A stretch of 16,410 nucleotides of DNA, from contig JAJDAI010001126.1 of NCBI GenBank assembly GCA_029261955.1, positions 1-16,410 on the forward strand, in the 5' to 3' direction. A program made the translations under genes and the position numbers. Positions 1 to 7,250 of the stretch are shown one piece after another. Numbering within the stretch: position 1 is the first letter of the stretch; each line of letters opens with the position of its first letter. This stretch comes from Deltaproteobacteria bacterium (GTDB lineage Bacteria; Myxococcota_A; UBA796; UBA9615). Under the pieces are notes generated by a model. The model was not told the DNA's origin and searched no databases. It saw only the letters and a list, made by a program, of their open reading frames with translations.

Positions 1-15
1 GACCAGCTCCTCGGG

Positions 16-57
16 GGCAGGGTGCAGCGCGTGTCGGGGTGGTTGCTGCGCCCTGCC
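16..57. terminator. GC-rich stem-loop downstream of the secreted-protein gene
   Basis: GGCAGGG (16-22) pairs with CCCTGCC (51-57), and GCAGC (24-28) pairs with GCTGC (45-49). One T/G position interrupts the 12-bp stem, and the loop is 16 nt. It lies 37 nt beyond the stop codon of the minus-strand gene ending at 94. There is no T-run, so it is a candidate terminator or mRNA-protecting hairpin only. I see no gene in bases 1-93. Confidence 0.4.
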
Positions 58-93
58 GTGTCCGTCGTTGGGGGGCGACGGTTCCCTGGTTTC

Positions 94-981
94 CTAGCGC
101 TTGCTGGCGTTGTTCCTCAGGTCGGTCGGGGCCTCACCGAGCGGGGCGTCCTCGGGCTCCTCGGGCTCCGCCGGCGGGGCGGTGTCGGTCGACTGCTCGG
201 CGGGCGGCGCCGTGGACTCGCCGTCGGGGCCGTCGGGGCCGTCGGTGGGCTGCTCGGTGGGCTCGTCGTCGGCGTTCAGGCTGATGTAGATGTCCGCGGA
301 GGCGCTGACGTCCTGGGCGACCACGCAGGGGCCGCCGTCGTCGGGGCCTTCGCAGAGGAAGCCGTAGAAGGCGTACTCGTCCGGCGCGGGCAGGCTGCGC
401 TCGTAGACGTCCTCGGCGTGGACCGAGGGCACCACGAAGTTGGTCGAGCGGAACTCGATGACGGGCACCTGGGGTCCGTCGGGGCTGTTCGCTTCCACGG
501 TCGCGACGACGTCACCGCCGAAGTCGACGGGCACCCGGGCGCCCAGCTCGGTGGCCATGAAGGCCGGGTCGAAGACAACGCGGAGCTGCTCCGAGGGCAT
601 GCCCTCGAAGACGGCGTCGGCGATGTCGTCGACGTCGATGAAGTCGCTGATGACGACCGGCACGGGCCCGTCCCAGAAGACATCGGCCATCATCTCGAGG
701 TCGTTGAAGCGGGACAGCGGACCCATGCGGTCCTTCACGGCGTCGTAGCGCAGGTAGATGTCTTCGAACGCGTCCGAGATGTGTGCCGACGCGATGATGA
801 CGGGGCCGTCGACGTCCAGATCGAGCGCGTTGACCATCTCCTCGGGCAGCTCGTTGGAGTCGAGCACGGCGATGAACTCGAAGCGGAAGTCCTCGGAGTC
901 TTCGGGCTCACCATCTCCGGCCAGCGCAGGGCCTGCGAGCAGCAGGCCGAGGGTGGGAATGCACAGGCGGGAAAGGCGCAT
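94..981 (-). CDS. Unrecognised exported protein with acidic, proline-rich C-terminal tail
   Basis: I do not recognise a family for this 295-residue protein. The start at 981 is chosen because it begins a clean signal peptide (MRLSRLCIPTLGLLLAGPALA, cleavage after residue 21), and GGAG lies 6 nt upstream. The longer reading frame from 1038 would put 19 Pro/Glu-rich residues in front of the signal. The mature part (about 22-220) looks globular and acidic, with many Val/Asp pairs and one Cys pair (FLCEGPDDGGPC) that could form a disulfide. The last ~75 residues are low-complexity Pro/Thr/Asp/Glu/Gly (for example PTDGPDGPDG) ending in NNASKR, with no membrane anchor or sorting tail. It is likely periplasmic or secreted. 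It follows the permease gene on the same strand after 146 bp containing a hairpin and a palindrome, so it may be a separate unit. Codon use matches its neighbours. Confidence 0.75.
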   Translation of the reverse strand: MRLSRLCIPTLGLLLAGPALAGDGEPEDSEDFRFEFIAVLDSNELPEEMVNALDLDVDGPVIIASAHISDAFEDIYLRYDAVKDRMGPLSRFNDLEMMADVFWDGPVPVVISDFIDVDDIADAVFEGMPSEQLRVVFDPAFMATELGARVPVDFGGDVVATVEANSPDGPQVPVIEFRSTNFVVPSVHAEDVYERSLPAPDEYAFYGFLCEGPDDGGPCVVAQDVSASADIYISLNADDEPTEQPTDGPDGPDGESTAPPAEQSTDTAPPAEPEEPEDAPLGEAPTDLRNNASKR

Positions 982-1041
982 GAAGGGCTCCGGGCTGGGT
1001 TCGGCTGCCGGCCTCTGGGGCTCGGTGGCGACACCCAACTC

Positions 1042-1061
1042 ATCGACCCCCTCGGGGTGAT
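1042..1061 (-). terminator. Small stem-loop after the export operon
   Basis: ACCCC (1046-1050) and GGGGT (1054-1058) pair around a 3-nt loop. The stem extends with ATC/GAT if G1045 bulges. It lies 67 nt after the permease stop and 61 nt before the next start on the same strand, so it could end the export-operon transcript. No T-run follows. Weak candidate. Confidence 0.3.
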
Positions 1062-1089
1062 CCCTGAGCTTCAGAAGCGGTCTACGCGA

Positions 1090-1101
1090 CCTTGATCAAG
1101 G
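1090..1101. promoter_or_regulatory. Perfect 12-bp palindrome CCTTGATCAAGG
   Basis: CCTTGATCAAGG is its own reverse complement. It sits between the permease stop (1128) and the start (981) of the exported-protein gene, about 110 nt upstream of that start. It has no loop, so it is more like a protein-binding dyad than a terminator. The binding protein is unknown. Confidence 0.35.
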
Positions 1102-1127
1102 CGATCGAGCAGCGCCCAGCAGCACGA

Positions 1128-2387
1128 TCAGTCGTGACGCAGCGCCTGCACCGGGTCCATGCGCGCGGCCCGCATCGCCGGCCAGGTGCCGAAGACGATC
1201 CCCACCAGCGCCGAGATGCCCGCCGACAGCACCAGCGCGCCGCCGCTCACCGCGGTCGTCCAGCCCGTCGCCTGCCCGATCGCCGCCGCCGCGATCAGCC
1301 CCAGCGCGATCCCGGCCAGGCCGCCGAGCAGCGAGATGGTCGTCGACTCCACCAGGAAGAGCAGCTCGATGTCCCGCATGCGCGCCCCCAGGGCTCGACG
1401 CACGCCGATCTCCCGGGTCCGCTCCACCACACCGGCCAGCATGATGTTCATGATCCCGATGCCGCCGATCAGCAGCGAGATCCCCGCGATCAGCCCCATC
1501 ACCAGGTTGAAGAGGCCCTGCGTCTGCCGGCTCTGCTCGAGCAGGGCCAGGGGCACGACGACGCGGAAGTCCTTCACGTCGTGGTGCAGGCGCAGCAGGG
1601 TTCGCTCGGCGACCTTCGCGACGCCGGCGATGTCGTCCTTGTCCCGCACGCGGAGGATGAGCGCATCCAGCTCCGGCGGCTCTGGCTCGCCTTCCTTGAG
1701 CCGCTCCTCGAAGCGCCCGAGGGCCGTCTGGAGCGGCACGTACATGCGCAGGTTCCGATCCTCCAGCTCCAACCCGTCGACGCCGCGGCTCTTGTAGGTC
1801 GGCTGCCGCACCACGCCGACGATGGTCAGCCACACGCGGTCCAGGCGGATCTGCTTGCTCACCACGTCGTCGGTGCCGAAGAGCAGCCGCGCCGCGCCGA
1901 TGCCCAGCACCGCCACGGCGGCGCGATCCTCCTCGTCCTGCTCGAGCAGCCGCCGCCCGCGGACCAGCTCCAGGCCGGCCGCGTGCAGGAAGCCCGCGTC
2001 CACGCCCTCCGCCGCGAGCAGCGTGGCGTCGTCGGGCTTGGGCAGCAGGTCCTCGAACTTGAGGTCCTTGCGCCCGCCCACCGCCTCGAGGTGCGGCAGC
2101 GAGGCGGCCAGCGCCAGGCCGTCGCGCAAGCTGAGCCCCACGGAGACGCGGCGCTTCTCGATGGCCTCCTCGCTGTCGCCCTCGACGGGCTTCGCCTCGA
2201 TGAGCACCTGCTGCAGGCCCATCAGGCTGATCATCGCCTGGGCCTCGCGCTGGGCCCCCTCACCGATGCTCAGCATCGCGATCACCGCGGCCACGCCGAA
2301 GACGATCCCGAGCCCCGTCAGCGCCGAGCGCAGCGGGTGGTCGACGAGCCCGCGCAGCCCGTCGAGCAGGAGCTCGGCGAAGTTCAT
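1128..2387 (-). CDS. MacB/FtsX-family ABC transporter permease subunit
   Basis: This 419-residue inner-membrane permease begins MNFAELLLDGLRGLVDHPLRSALTGLGIVFGVAAVIAM, the usual first TM helix of the MacB periplasmic-core family. A large periplasmic region follows (about 45-270). Three C-terminal TM helices form an FtsX domain with the typical GGIGIMNIMLAGV, ERTREIGVRRALGAR and AMRAARMDPVQALRHD stretches. The start is fixed by an ATGA overlap with the adaptor gene stop, so translation is coupled. A longer frame reaching 2552 runs inside the adaptor gene and is rejected. In full-length MacB the ATPase is N-terminal to this part. Here it is not fused and no ATPase gene lies on either side. By family, type VII ABC systems are mechanotransmitters that extrude periplasmic substrates through a TolC-type channel. 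The substrate is unknown. Confidence 0.9.
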   Translation of the reverse strand: MNFAELLLDGLRGLVDHPLRSALTGLGIVFGVAAVIAMLSIGEGAQREAQAMISLMGLQQVLIEAKPVEGDSEEAIEKRRVSVGLSLRDGLALAASLPHLEAVGGRKDLKFEDLLPKPDDATLLAAEGVDAGFLHAAGLELVRGRRLLEQDEEDRAAVAVLGIGAARLLFGTDDVVSKQIRLDRVWLTIVGVVRQPTYKSRGVDGLELEDRNLRMYVPLQTALGRFEERLKEGEPEPPELDALILRVRDKDDIAGVAKVAERTLLRLHHDVKDFRVVVPLALLEQSRQTQGLFNLVMGLIAGISLLIGGIGIMNIMLAGVVERTREIGVRRALGARMRDIELLFLVESTTISLLGGLAGIALGLIAAAAIGQATGWTTAVSGGALVLSAGISALVGIVFGTWPAMRAARMDPVQALRHD

Positions 2388-3574
2388 CCGCCCTGGGCTC
2401 CCGAGCCCTGGTGTCCGTTCGGGGCCCCGAGGAAGACCGACTGCCCGGCGGTCACGCCCTCCTCCACCACCACGTGCGTGGCGTTGCGCGCGCCGACCGT
2501 GACCTCGACCTCGTCGGGCCTGCCGCCCTTGCCCTTCACGAAGACGGTCCACTTGCCCTCGGACTGGACCAGGGCCTCGCGCGGGACCATCACGACGTCC
2601 TCGAGCTGCTCGATGACCAGGTCGACCTTGGTGGTCATGCCGGGCTTCATCTCGGGGTCGCTCTCGTCGAGGGAGACGGTGACGTCGAAGTACTTGACCT
2701 CGCTGTCCTTGCGCTTGGTCTTGGCGAGGCGGGCCTTCTTGCTGACGCTCCCGGTGAAGGCGCGGCCCTGCATGGCGTCGAGGCGCACCGTGGCCTTCTG
2801 CTCCTCGGCGACCTTGGCGGCGTCGACCTCGTGGACCAGGGCGAGCACCTCCATGGCGCTCAGGTCGGGGATCTCCATGATCATCACGCCGCGCCAGACC
2901 TGGTCGCCCTCGGCGATCTTGCCTCCGCGCCAGGTCTGCCCGAGGATCACCAGGCCGTCGGTCGGGGCCTCCAGGGCGGACTTCTCGATCTCCTCGGCCT
3001 TGAGGGCCAGCTTGTCCGACTTCTGCCGCTTCTCGAGCCGCAGCTTGGACACGTCGGCGTCGCCCTTGCTGACGGCTGCGTCCAGCTCCTGCTTCGCCTT
3101 GTCGCGCTCGATCTCGCCGTCGCGCAGGTTGAGGCGGGCCTCTTCGCGCTCGATGCGGCTCACGGTCTCGCTGTCGGTGATCTTGAGCTCGATGCGCTGG
3201 AGGTTCAGCTCGGCCTTCTCCAGGGCGCGGTGCAGGTTCTCGATGTTGTTGTGGACCTCGATGGTCTTCTGCTCGATCTCCTGGTTCTTCAGGTCGATGT
3301 CCTGCTTCAGCGTCGCGACCTCGCGCTCGGTCTCGGTCATGTCGAAGCGAACGACGACCTGGCCCTTCTTGACCACGTCGCCCTCTTCGGCGAGCTCGGT
3401 GATCTTGCCGTGCAGCGGCGCGACGATCTTCTGGCTGTCGACGGCCTGGATCTCGCCCGTGACCGTCAGCGTGTGGTCGAAGGCCCCGCGGGTGACCTCG
3501 GCCGTCGGAGGCAGGTCGGCCTGGGGCGCCGCGGCGGGGCAGCCCGCCAGCAGCAGGAGCAGCAGGAGTCTCAT
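2384..3574 (-). CDS. MacA/HlyD-type periplasmic adaptor lipoprotein
   Basis: This 396-residue protein has a very short lipoprotein signal, MRLLLLLLLAGC, with Cys12 as the likely lipidated residue. It carries the membrane-fusion-protein order: a barrel-sandwich half (PLHGKITELAEEGDVVKKGQVV, about 53-75), a long charged alpha-helical hairpin (about 80-190), the second half (LEAPTDGLVILG), a beta-barrel region, and a membrane-proximal domain with KPGMTTKVDLVIEQLEDVVMVPREAL near 315-345. Such proteins bridge the inner-membrane permease and the TolC-type channel. It overlaps the genes on both sides by ATGA (3571-3574 and 2384-2387), so all three are probably made as one coupled set. The C-terminal tail (HQGSGAQGG) is disordered. 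Family assignment is secure; substrate is not. Confidence 0.9.
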   Translation of the reverse strand: MRLLLLLLLAGCPAAAPQADLPPTAEVTRGAFDHTLTVTGEIQAVDSQKIVAPLHGKITELAEEGDVVKKGQVVVRFDMTETEREVATLKQDIDLKNQEIEQKTIEVHNNIENLHRALEKAELNLQRIELKITDSETVSRIEREEARLNLRDGEIERDKAKQELDAAVSKGDADVSKLRLEKRQKSDKLALKAEEIEKSALEAPTDGLVILGQTWRGGKIAEGDQVWRGVMIMEIPDLSAMEVLALVHEVDAAKVAEEQKATVRLDAMQGRAFTGSVSKKARLAKTKRKDSEVKYFDVTVSLDESDPEMKPGMTTKVDLVIEQLEDVVMVPREALVQSEGKWTVFVKGKGGRPDEVEVTVGARNATHVVVEEGVTAGQSVFLGAPNGHQGSGAQGG

Positions 3575-5001
3575 CGCAGTTCCTTCGTCCGGGCCAGGAG
3601 CGCCTCGGGGTCGACCTTCCAGAAGGCCAGGTTGCCGCCCGTGAGCCGGCGCAGGTTGCCGGCCGCGCGGGCCAGCTGGATGCGGGCGTCGTCGCGGCCG
3701 CGGACCGCCGCGTCGCGGTCCTCGAGGTAGTCGAGCACGCCCTTGTTGGTGCTCCGGCCGCGGCTGAACTTCTCCAGCTCGGCGTCGTACTTGCGCTGCG
3801 CCACGTCCAGGCCGGTGTCCGCCAGGCTCATGCGGGCGCGCGCCGTGTCCACCGCCCGCAGGGCCATCTCGACGTTCAGGCGCAGCCGCTGCTCCACCTC
3901 GCGCAGGACCAGCTCCGCCTGCCGCACCCGCGCTCGCGAGGCCAGGATCCCGTGCACGCGGGCCCGGCCGGGCAGCGGCATGCTGAGCGACACGCCGACG
4001 GTCCAGGGCAGCTGGTCGGGCCGGCCGAAGTCGTGCCGCAGCGTGAAGGAGCCGTCCAGCGAGGGAAGCTGCTCGACCACGGTGAAGCGCAGGTCCCGGC
4101 GGGCTGCGGTCACCGCGCGGCGCGTGAGCCGGACGTTCAGGTTCGACTCGCGGGCGAGGTCGTGGGCCGCCTCCTCCGCGAGGACCTCGAAGGCCGAGGG
4201 CTCGGTCGAAGCCTCCAGCACCCGCCGGTTCGCGGATCCCAGGTCCTCCCCCAGCAGGAACAGCAGCGAGGCCTCCGCGTTCGCCCGGGCCGCCGTCGCG
4301 GAGGCCATGGCCGCCATCGCCGAGGCCACCCGCTCCTGGGTCGCGAGGCGCTCCGAGGGGCTGTCGAAGCCGAGCCTGATCCGCTCGTCGACCCAGGCCT
4401 CCTGCTTCTGCGCGCCGGCCAGGGCGAGCTCCGCGCCGGTGACGGTCTGCTCGGCCTGGACGAGGTCCCAGTAGCGGTTCTCCACCTCCAGCACGAGGTC
4501 CGAGAGGATGGTGAACAGGTCCAGCTCGGCGTCGCGCAGACCCCAGTGGGCCTCGGTCACGCCCCGCTCGCGGGAGCCGAGGATCGCGCCGCTGAGCAGC
4601 GGCTGGGAGATGCGCAGCGACAGGTCCGGCGAGGACTCGAAGCCCAAGGCCTCGGCCGCGTCGCTGTAGTCCGTCGAGCTGTAGTCCAGGGACACGGAGC
4701 CACCGCCGGGGATGGCCTGCGCCACGCCGATGCGGGCGGTCACCGCGCTGAGCGGCTCCTCGGGGTCGATGTAGTTCTGGAGGTCGGAGCTGCGGTTGAC
4801 GCCCGCGACCAGGCTGGGCTCGTAGGCGCCGAGGGCGCGGACCTCGCGGTCGCGGGCGAGCAGCACGTCGTAGCGGGCGCGAAGCAGGCTGAGGTTGCCA
4901 TCGAGCGCTTGGGTGACCGCCTCATCCAGCGCGAGCGGCTCGGCCTGCGCCGGGACCGGCAGCAGGAGGACGAGCAGCAGGGATCGCAGGATGCGCAGCA
5001 T
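3571..5001 (-). CDS. TolC-like outer-membrane efflux protein
   Basis: This 476-residue protein starts with a signal peptide (MLRILRSLLLVLLLPVPAQA, cleavage after residue 20), followed by EPLALDEAVTQALDGNLSLLRARYDVLLARD, the usual entry to the outer-membrane efflux protein repeat. Two similar halves of beta and long alpha-helical segments follow (for example QAEQTVTGAELALAGAQKQEAWVDERIRLG and VDTARARMSLADTGLDVAQRKYDAELEKF), matching the trimeric beta-barrel/alpha-tunnel fold. Length is typical of the family. A GTG start at 5037 would add 12 residues before the signal peptide, so 5001 is preferred. There is no clear ribosome-binding site before 5001, but TATGCT lies 6 nt upstream, suggesting a leaderless message. 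It is the first gene of the export operon. It may carry a peptide, lipid or drug; the sequence does not say which. Confidence 0.9.
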   Translation of the reverse strand: MLRILRSLLLVLLLPVPAQAEPLALDEAVTQALDGNLSLLRARYDVLLARDREVRALGAYEPSLVAGVNRSSDLQNYIDPEEPLSAVTARIGVAQAIPGGGSVSLDYSSTDYSDAAEALGFESSPDLSLRISQPLLSGAILGSRERGVTEAHWGLRDAELDLFTILSDLVLEVENRYWDLVQAEQTVTGAELALAGAQKQEAWVDERIRLGFDSPSERLATQERVASAMAAMASATAARANAEASLLFLLGEDLGSANRRVLEASTEPSAFEVLAEEAAHDLARESNLNVRLTRRAVTAARRDLRFTVVEQLPSLDGSFTLRHDFGRPDQLPWTVGVSLSMPLPGRARVHGILASRARVRQAELVLREVEQRLRLNVEMALRAVDTARARMSLADTGLDVAQRKYDAELEKFSRGRSTNKGVLDYLEDRDAAVRGRDDARIQLARAAGNLRRLTGGNLAFWKVDPEALLARTKELR

Positions 5002-5007
5002 CGGCGG

Positions 5008-5013
5008 AGCATA
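5008..5013 (-). promoter_or_regulatory. Possible -10 element of the export operon (TATGCT)
   Basis: On the minus strand TATGCT is followed by CCGCCG and then the TolC-like ATG. A start site 6-7 nt after the -10 box would fall on or next to the start codon. No convincing -35 hexamer was found at 16-18 nt. Suggestive only. Confidence 0.3.
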
Positions 5014-5092
5014 GCGATCAGGTGGTTCTTGGATCACGCGGGCCCCCGAGGTCCGTCGAACCCGCGGGGGGTGGGGTTGATTCCGGGCGGTG

Positions 5093-5106
5093 GGCTGAGC
5101 TCAGCC
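5093..5106. promoter_or_regulatory. Perfect 14-bp palindrome in the divergent promoter region
   Basis: GGCTGAGCTCAGCC is perfectly self-complementary. It lies between the divergent TolC-like operon (start 5001) and the DUF2330 gene (start 5252). GGGC (5085-5088) and GCCC (5107-5110) could extend the dyad with a bulge. It could be an operator or an attenuator hairpin. The regulator is unknown. Confidence 0.45.
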
Positions 5107-5205
5107 GCCCTTCTTGTCCCCCCGCCGCCCAAGGCCCAGCTTTGGACGCCCTGATCTCCAGATTCCGGATCCGCCATCAGGCCGCTGTGCTGTAGGCTCG
5201 ACTTC

Positions 5206-5215
5206 AGTTCGAACT
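5206..5215. promoter_or_regulatory. 10-bp palindrome AGTTCGAACT upstream of the DUF2330 gene
   Basis: This perfect dyad sits 36 nt before the DUF2330 start codon, where a repressor site or transcription start could fall. Apart from this and the 5093 palindrome I see no clear promoter hexamers in the 250 bp between 5002 and 5251. Confidence 0.3.
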
Positions 5216-5251
5216 CCACCGGGGGCGGCCGGGGTTCGAGAGAGGATCGCA

Positions 5252-7168
5252 ATGCGGAATCTCTGGGTGGCGATCGCCACCATCGCCCTTGCCTCGTTCG
5301 CCGCGGCTCCCGCGCTCGCGTGCGGAGGGTTCTTCTGCGGTGGAACCCCCATCGACCAGACCGGCGAGGACATCCTCTTCGCCGTCGACGGCCGGAACAT
5401 CGAAGCCCACGTCCGCATCGCGTACAGCGGCGAGGCGGAGTCCTTCTCCTGGGTCGTGCCCGTGCCCGGTGTGCCCGAGCTCGAGGTCGGGACCGACGAG
5501 CTCTTCACGCAGCTCGGCGCGAGCACCGCGCCGTCCTGGAACCTCGAGGTCGGCGACGCCAAGTGCGACTGGCCCTACGTCTACGGCGGCTGGGGCAAGG
5601 ACGAGGCGGACGCAGACGGAGGCGGCCCGAACCCCGGCAACAGCGGCCCACCCTCGGTCGAGGTCCTCGCTGAGATCAGCGTCGGCGCCTACGAGGCGGT
5701 CGTGCTGAGCGCCCAGAACGCGCAGGCCCTGCTCGACTGGCTCAACTGCAACGAGTACCGCATCGCCAGCTCGGCGCTGCCCCGCGTGCAGGCCTACATC
5801 GACGGGAACATGAACTTCCTCGGTCTGAAGCTGCGCGACGGCGCGGGCACGGGCGAGCTCACCCCCATCGTCATGCGCTACGTCGCGCCCCAGCCGGTCA
5901 TCCCGCTCGTGCTGACGGCCGTCGCGGTGCAGCCCAACCTGCGCATCCGCGCCTACTTCCTCGGCGACAACCGCGCCGTGCCGACCAACTACGACCACGT
6001 GTGGCTCAACGACTCGCGCGTGGACTGGATGAACGGGAACTGGTGGGCCGGGCCCTGGGCGCCGCAGAGCTACGAAGCGCTGATCACCGCCGCGGTGGAC
6101 GAAGCGGGCGGCAAGGCCTTCGTGACCGACTACGCCGGCAGCTCGTCGCTGATGGCCAACCGGATCTTCCGCGAAGGCGGCTACGACACGGACCTGCTCC
6201 GCACCTTCACGAACCCCGCGGAGTTCGTGCAGCAGGCGCTGTGGATGGGCCTGCCCCGCAACGCGGTGATGCAGGGGCTGCTGCGCACGCACATCCCGAT
6301 GCCGCAGGACCTCATCGATCAGGGCGTCGAGGAGCGCGACTTCTACAACAACCTCGGCGGCTACCAGCAGTACCTGAGCGAGCTGAACTTCGACCCGAAC
6401 GCCTTCGTGGACGACCTCGTCGAGCTGCTCCTGGACCCGATGGAGTCCGCGCAGGAGCTCTTCGACAGCAGCGACTACAGCTGGCTGAGCCGGCTGCAGA
6501 CCACCATCTCGGGCTGGGAGATGAACGCCGACCCCGCGTTCACCTTCCTGGACACGGTCATCGACCCCGAGGCGGGTCAGGTCACCGACTTCCCCCACCA
6601 GGGCGCGGTGTCGACCCAGCGCTGGGCGGTGCAGGACTTCATCGGCGGCGAGCCGGGCGTGTCTTGCTGGTCGGCCGCGGCGGTCGTGAACACCCTCTCG
6701 GGCGTGCAGCCGGTGCTCCAGTTCCCCAACGAGTCCAAGGTCGCCATCGACTTCCCGACGCAGGCGGACATGCCCCTGTGCACCGAGCTGCCTGCGGCCA
6801 TGGTCGTCGAGCGCTTCAACGAAGCGGGCACGATGGGCGTCATCGCGGACCACCGCGCGGCCATCCTGGCGGCAGCCCCCAATGGCTACTGCATGCCCGC
6901 GGTCGAGGCCCCCGCGCCGGTGGAGCCCCCGCCGGAGTCCGATTGGCCTCCGCTCCAGGACATGCTCCCGCTGCAGGAGATGACCGAGGAGTACTGCGAG
7001 CAGCTCGAGTCGGGCAGCACCCCGCTGAACGACGACCCGAACGTCGCCACGGACCCCATCACCGGGGCCCCCGCGGCGTGCTCGGGATGCGCTGGATCAC
7101 TGGCCGGTGGAAGCAGCTCCTTGTTGGGCCTGCTGCTGATGGGCGGGCTCCGCCGACGTCGCCGGTGA
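5252..7168 (+). CDS. DUF2330-family exported protein with MYXO-CTERM-like sorting tail
   Basis: This 638-residue protein starts at 5252, where AGAGG is 6 nt upstream and a signal peptide begins (MRNLWVAIATIALASFAAAPALA). The mature end is CGGFFCGG, the conserved two-cysteine opening of the DUF2330 family. The expected block follows: an early Gln-Thr-Gly-Glu segment, IRIAYSGEAESFSWVVPVPGVPELEVG, then DELFTQL. The middle is Trp-, Tyr- and Asp-rich with no catalytic motif I recognise. Cysteines recur at the end of the domain. The C-terminus has ACSGCAGSLAGG, a short hydrophobic helix and RRRRR, the three-part layout of MYXO-CTERM signals, which are known to be handled by myxosortases for surface display. 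No sortase gene is in the window. The protein is probably anchored at or released from the cell surface. Molecular function is unknown for the family. It is a single-gene unit, divergent from the export operon and convergent with the kinase. Confidence 0.9.
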   Translation: MRNLWVAIATIALASFAAAPALACGGFFCGGTPIDQTGEDILFAVDGRNIEAHVRIAYSGEAESFSWVVPVPGVPELEVGTDELFTQLGASTAPSWNLEVGDAKCDWPYVYGGWGKDEADADGGGPNPGNSGPPSVEVLAEISVGAYEAVVLSAQNAQALLDWLNCNEYRIASSALPRVQAYIDGNMNFLGLKLRDGAGTGELTPIVMRYVAPQPVIPLVLTAVAVQPNLRIRAYFLGDNRAVPTNYDHVWLNDSRVDWMNGNWWAGPWAPQSYEALITAAVDEAGGKAFVTDYAGSSSLMANRIFREGGYDTDLLRTFTNPAEFVQQALWMGLPRNAVMQGLLRTHIPMPQDLIDQGVEERDFYNNLGGYQQYLSELNFDPNAFVDDLVELLLDPMESAQELFDSSDYSWLSRLQTTISGWEMNADPAFTFLDTVIDPEAGQVTDFPHQGAVSTQRWAVQDFIGGEPGVSCWSAAAVVNTLSGVQPVLQFPNESKVAIDFPTQADMPLCTELPAAMVVERFNEAGTMGVIADHRAAILAAAPNGYCMPAVEAPAPVEPPPESDWPPLQDMLPLQEMTEEYCEQLESGSTPLNDDPNVATDPITGAPAACSGCAGSLAGGSSSLLGLLLMGGLRRRRR

Positions 7169-7173
7169 AGGCC

Positions 7174-7214
7174 AGCGTGGGCCCCCCGGCTGATCGGGTC
7201 GGGGGGCCCGCGCT
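7174..7214. terminator. Strong bidirectional stem-loop between convergent genes
   Basis: Bases 7174-7187 pair with 7201-7214 in a 14-bp stem with a single T-G wobble, including nine uninterrupted G-C pairs (GGGCCCCCC/GGGGGGCCC), around a 13-nt loop. It begins 6 nt after the DUF2330 stop and lies 32 nt beyond the kinase stop on the other strand. Position and stability support a shared terminator. It has no long T-run, as is common in GC-rich genomes. Confidence 0.75.
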
Positions 7215-7225
7215 TGCGCCCCCCT

Positions 7226-7250
7226 CCTGAGCCCGCTCCGGGGACTCAGG
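7226..7250. terminator. Second stem-loop overlapping the kinase stop codon
   Basis: CCTGAG (7226-7231) pairs with CTCAGG (7245-7250). Inner CCC/GGG pairs form if A7244 bulges. The right arm contains the kinase stop codon (7246-7248). It may add to termination or protect the 3' end. Low to moderate support. Confidence 0.4.

Noticed and set aside
1092..3644. 850-codon plus-strand open frame antisense to the permease and adaptor genes
   Set aside because: It is Arg/Ser/His-rich with no domain or RBS. The minus-strand genes beneath it have clear signal peptides, family motifs and ATGA junctions. Long antisense frames are expected at this GC content.
5204..6853. 549-codon minus-strand open frame opposite the DUF2330 gene
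   Set aside because: It has shadow composition and no start signal; the DUF2330 frame carries signal peptide, family motifs and sorting tail.
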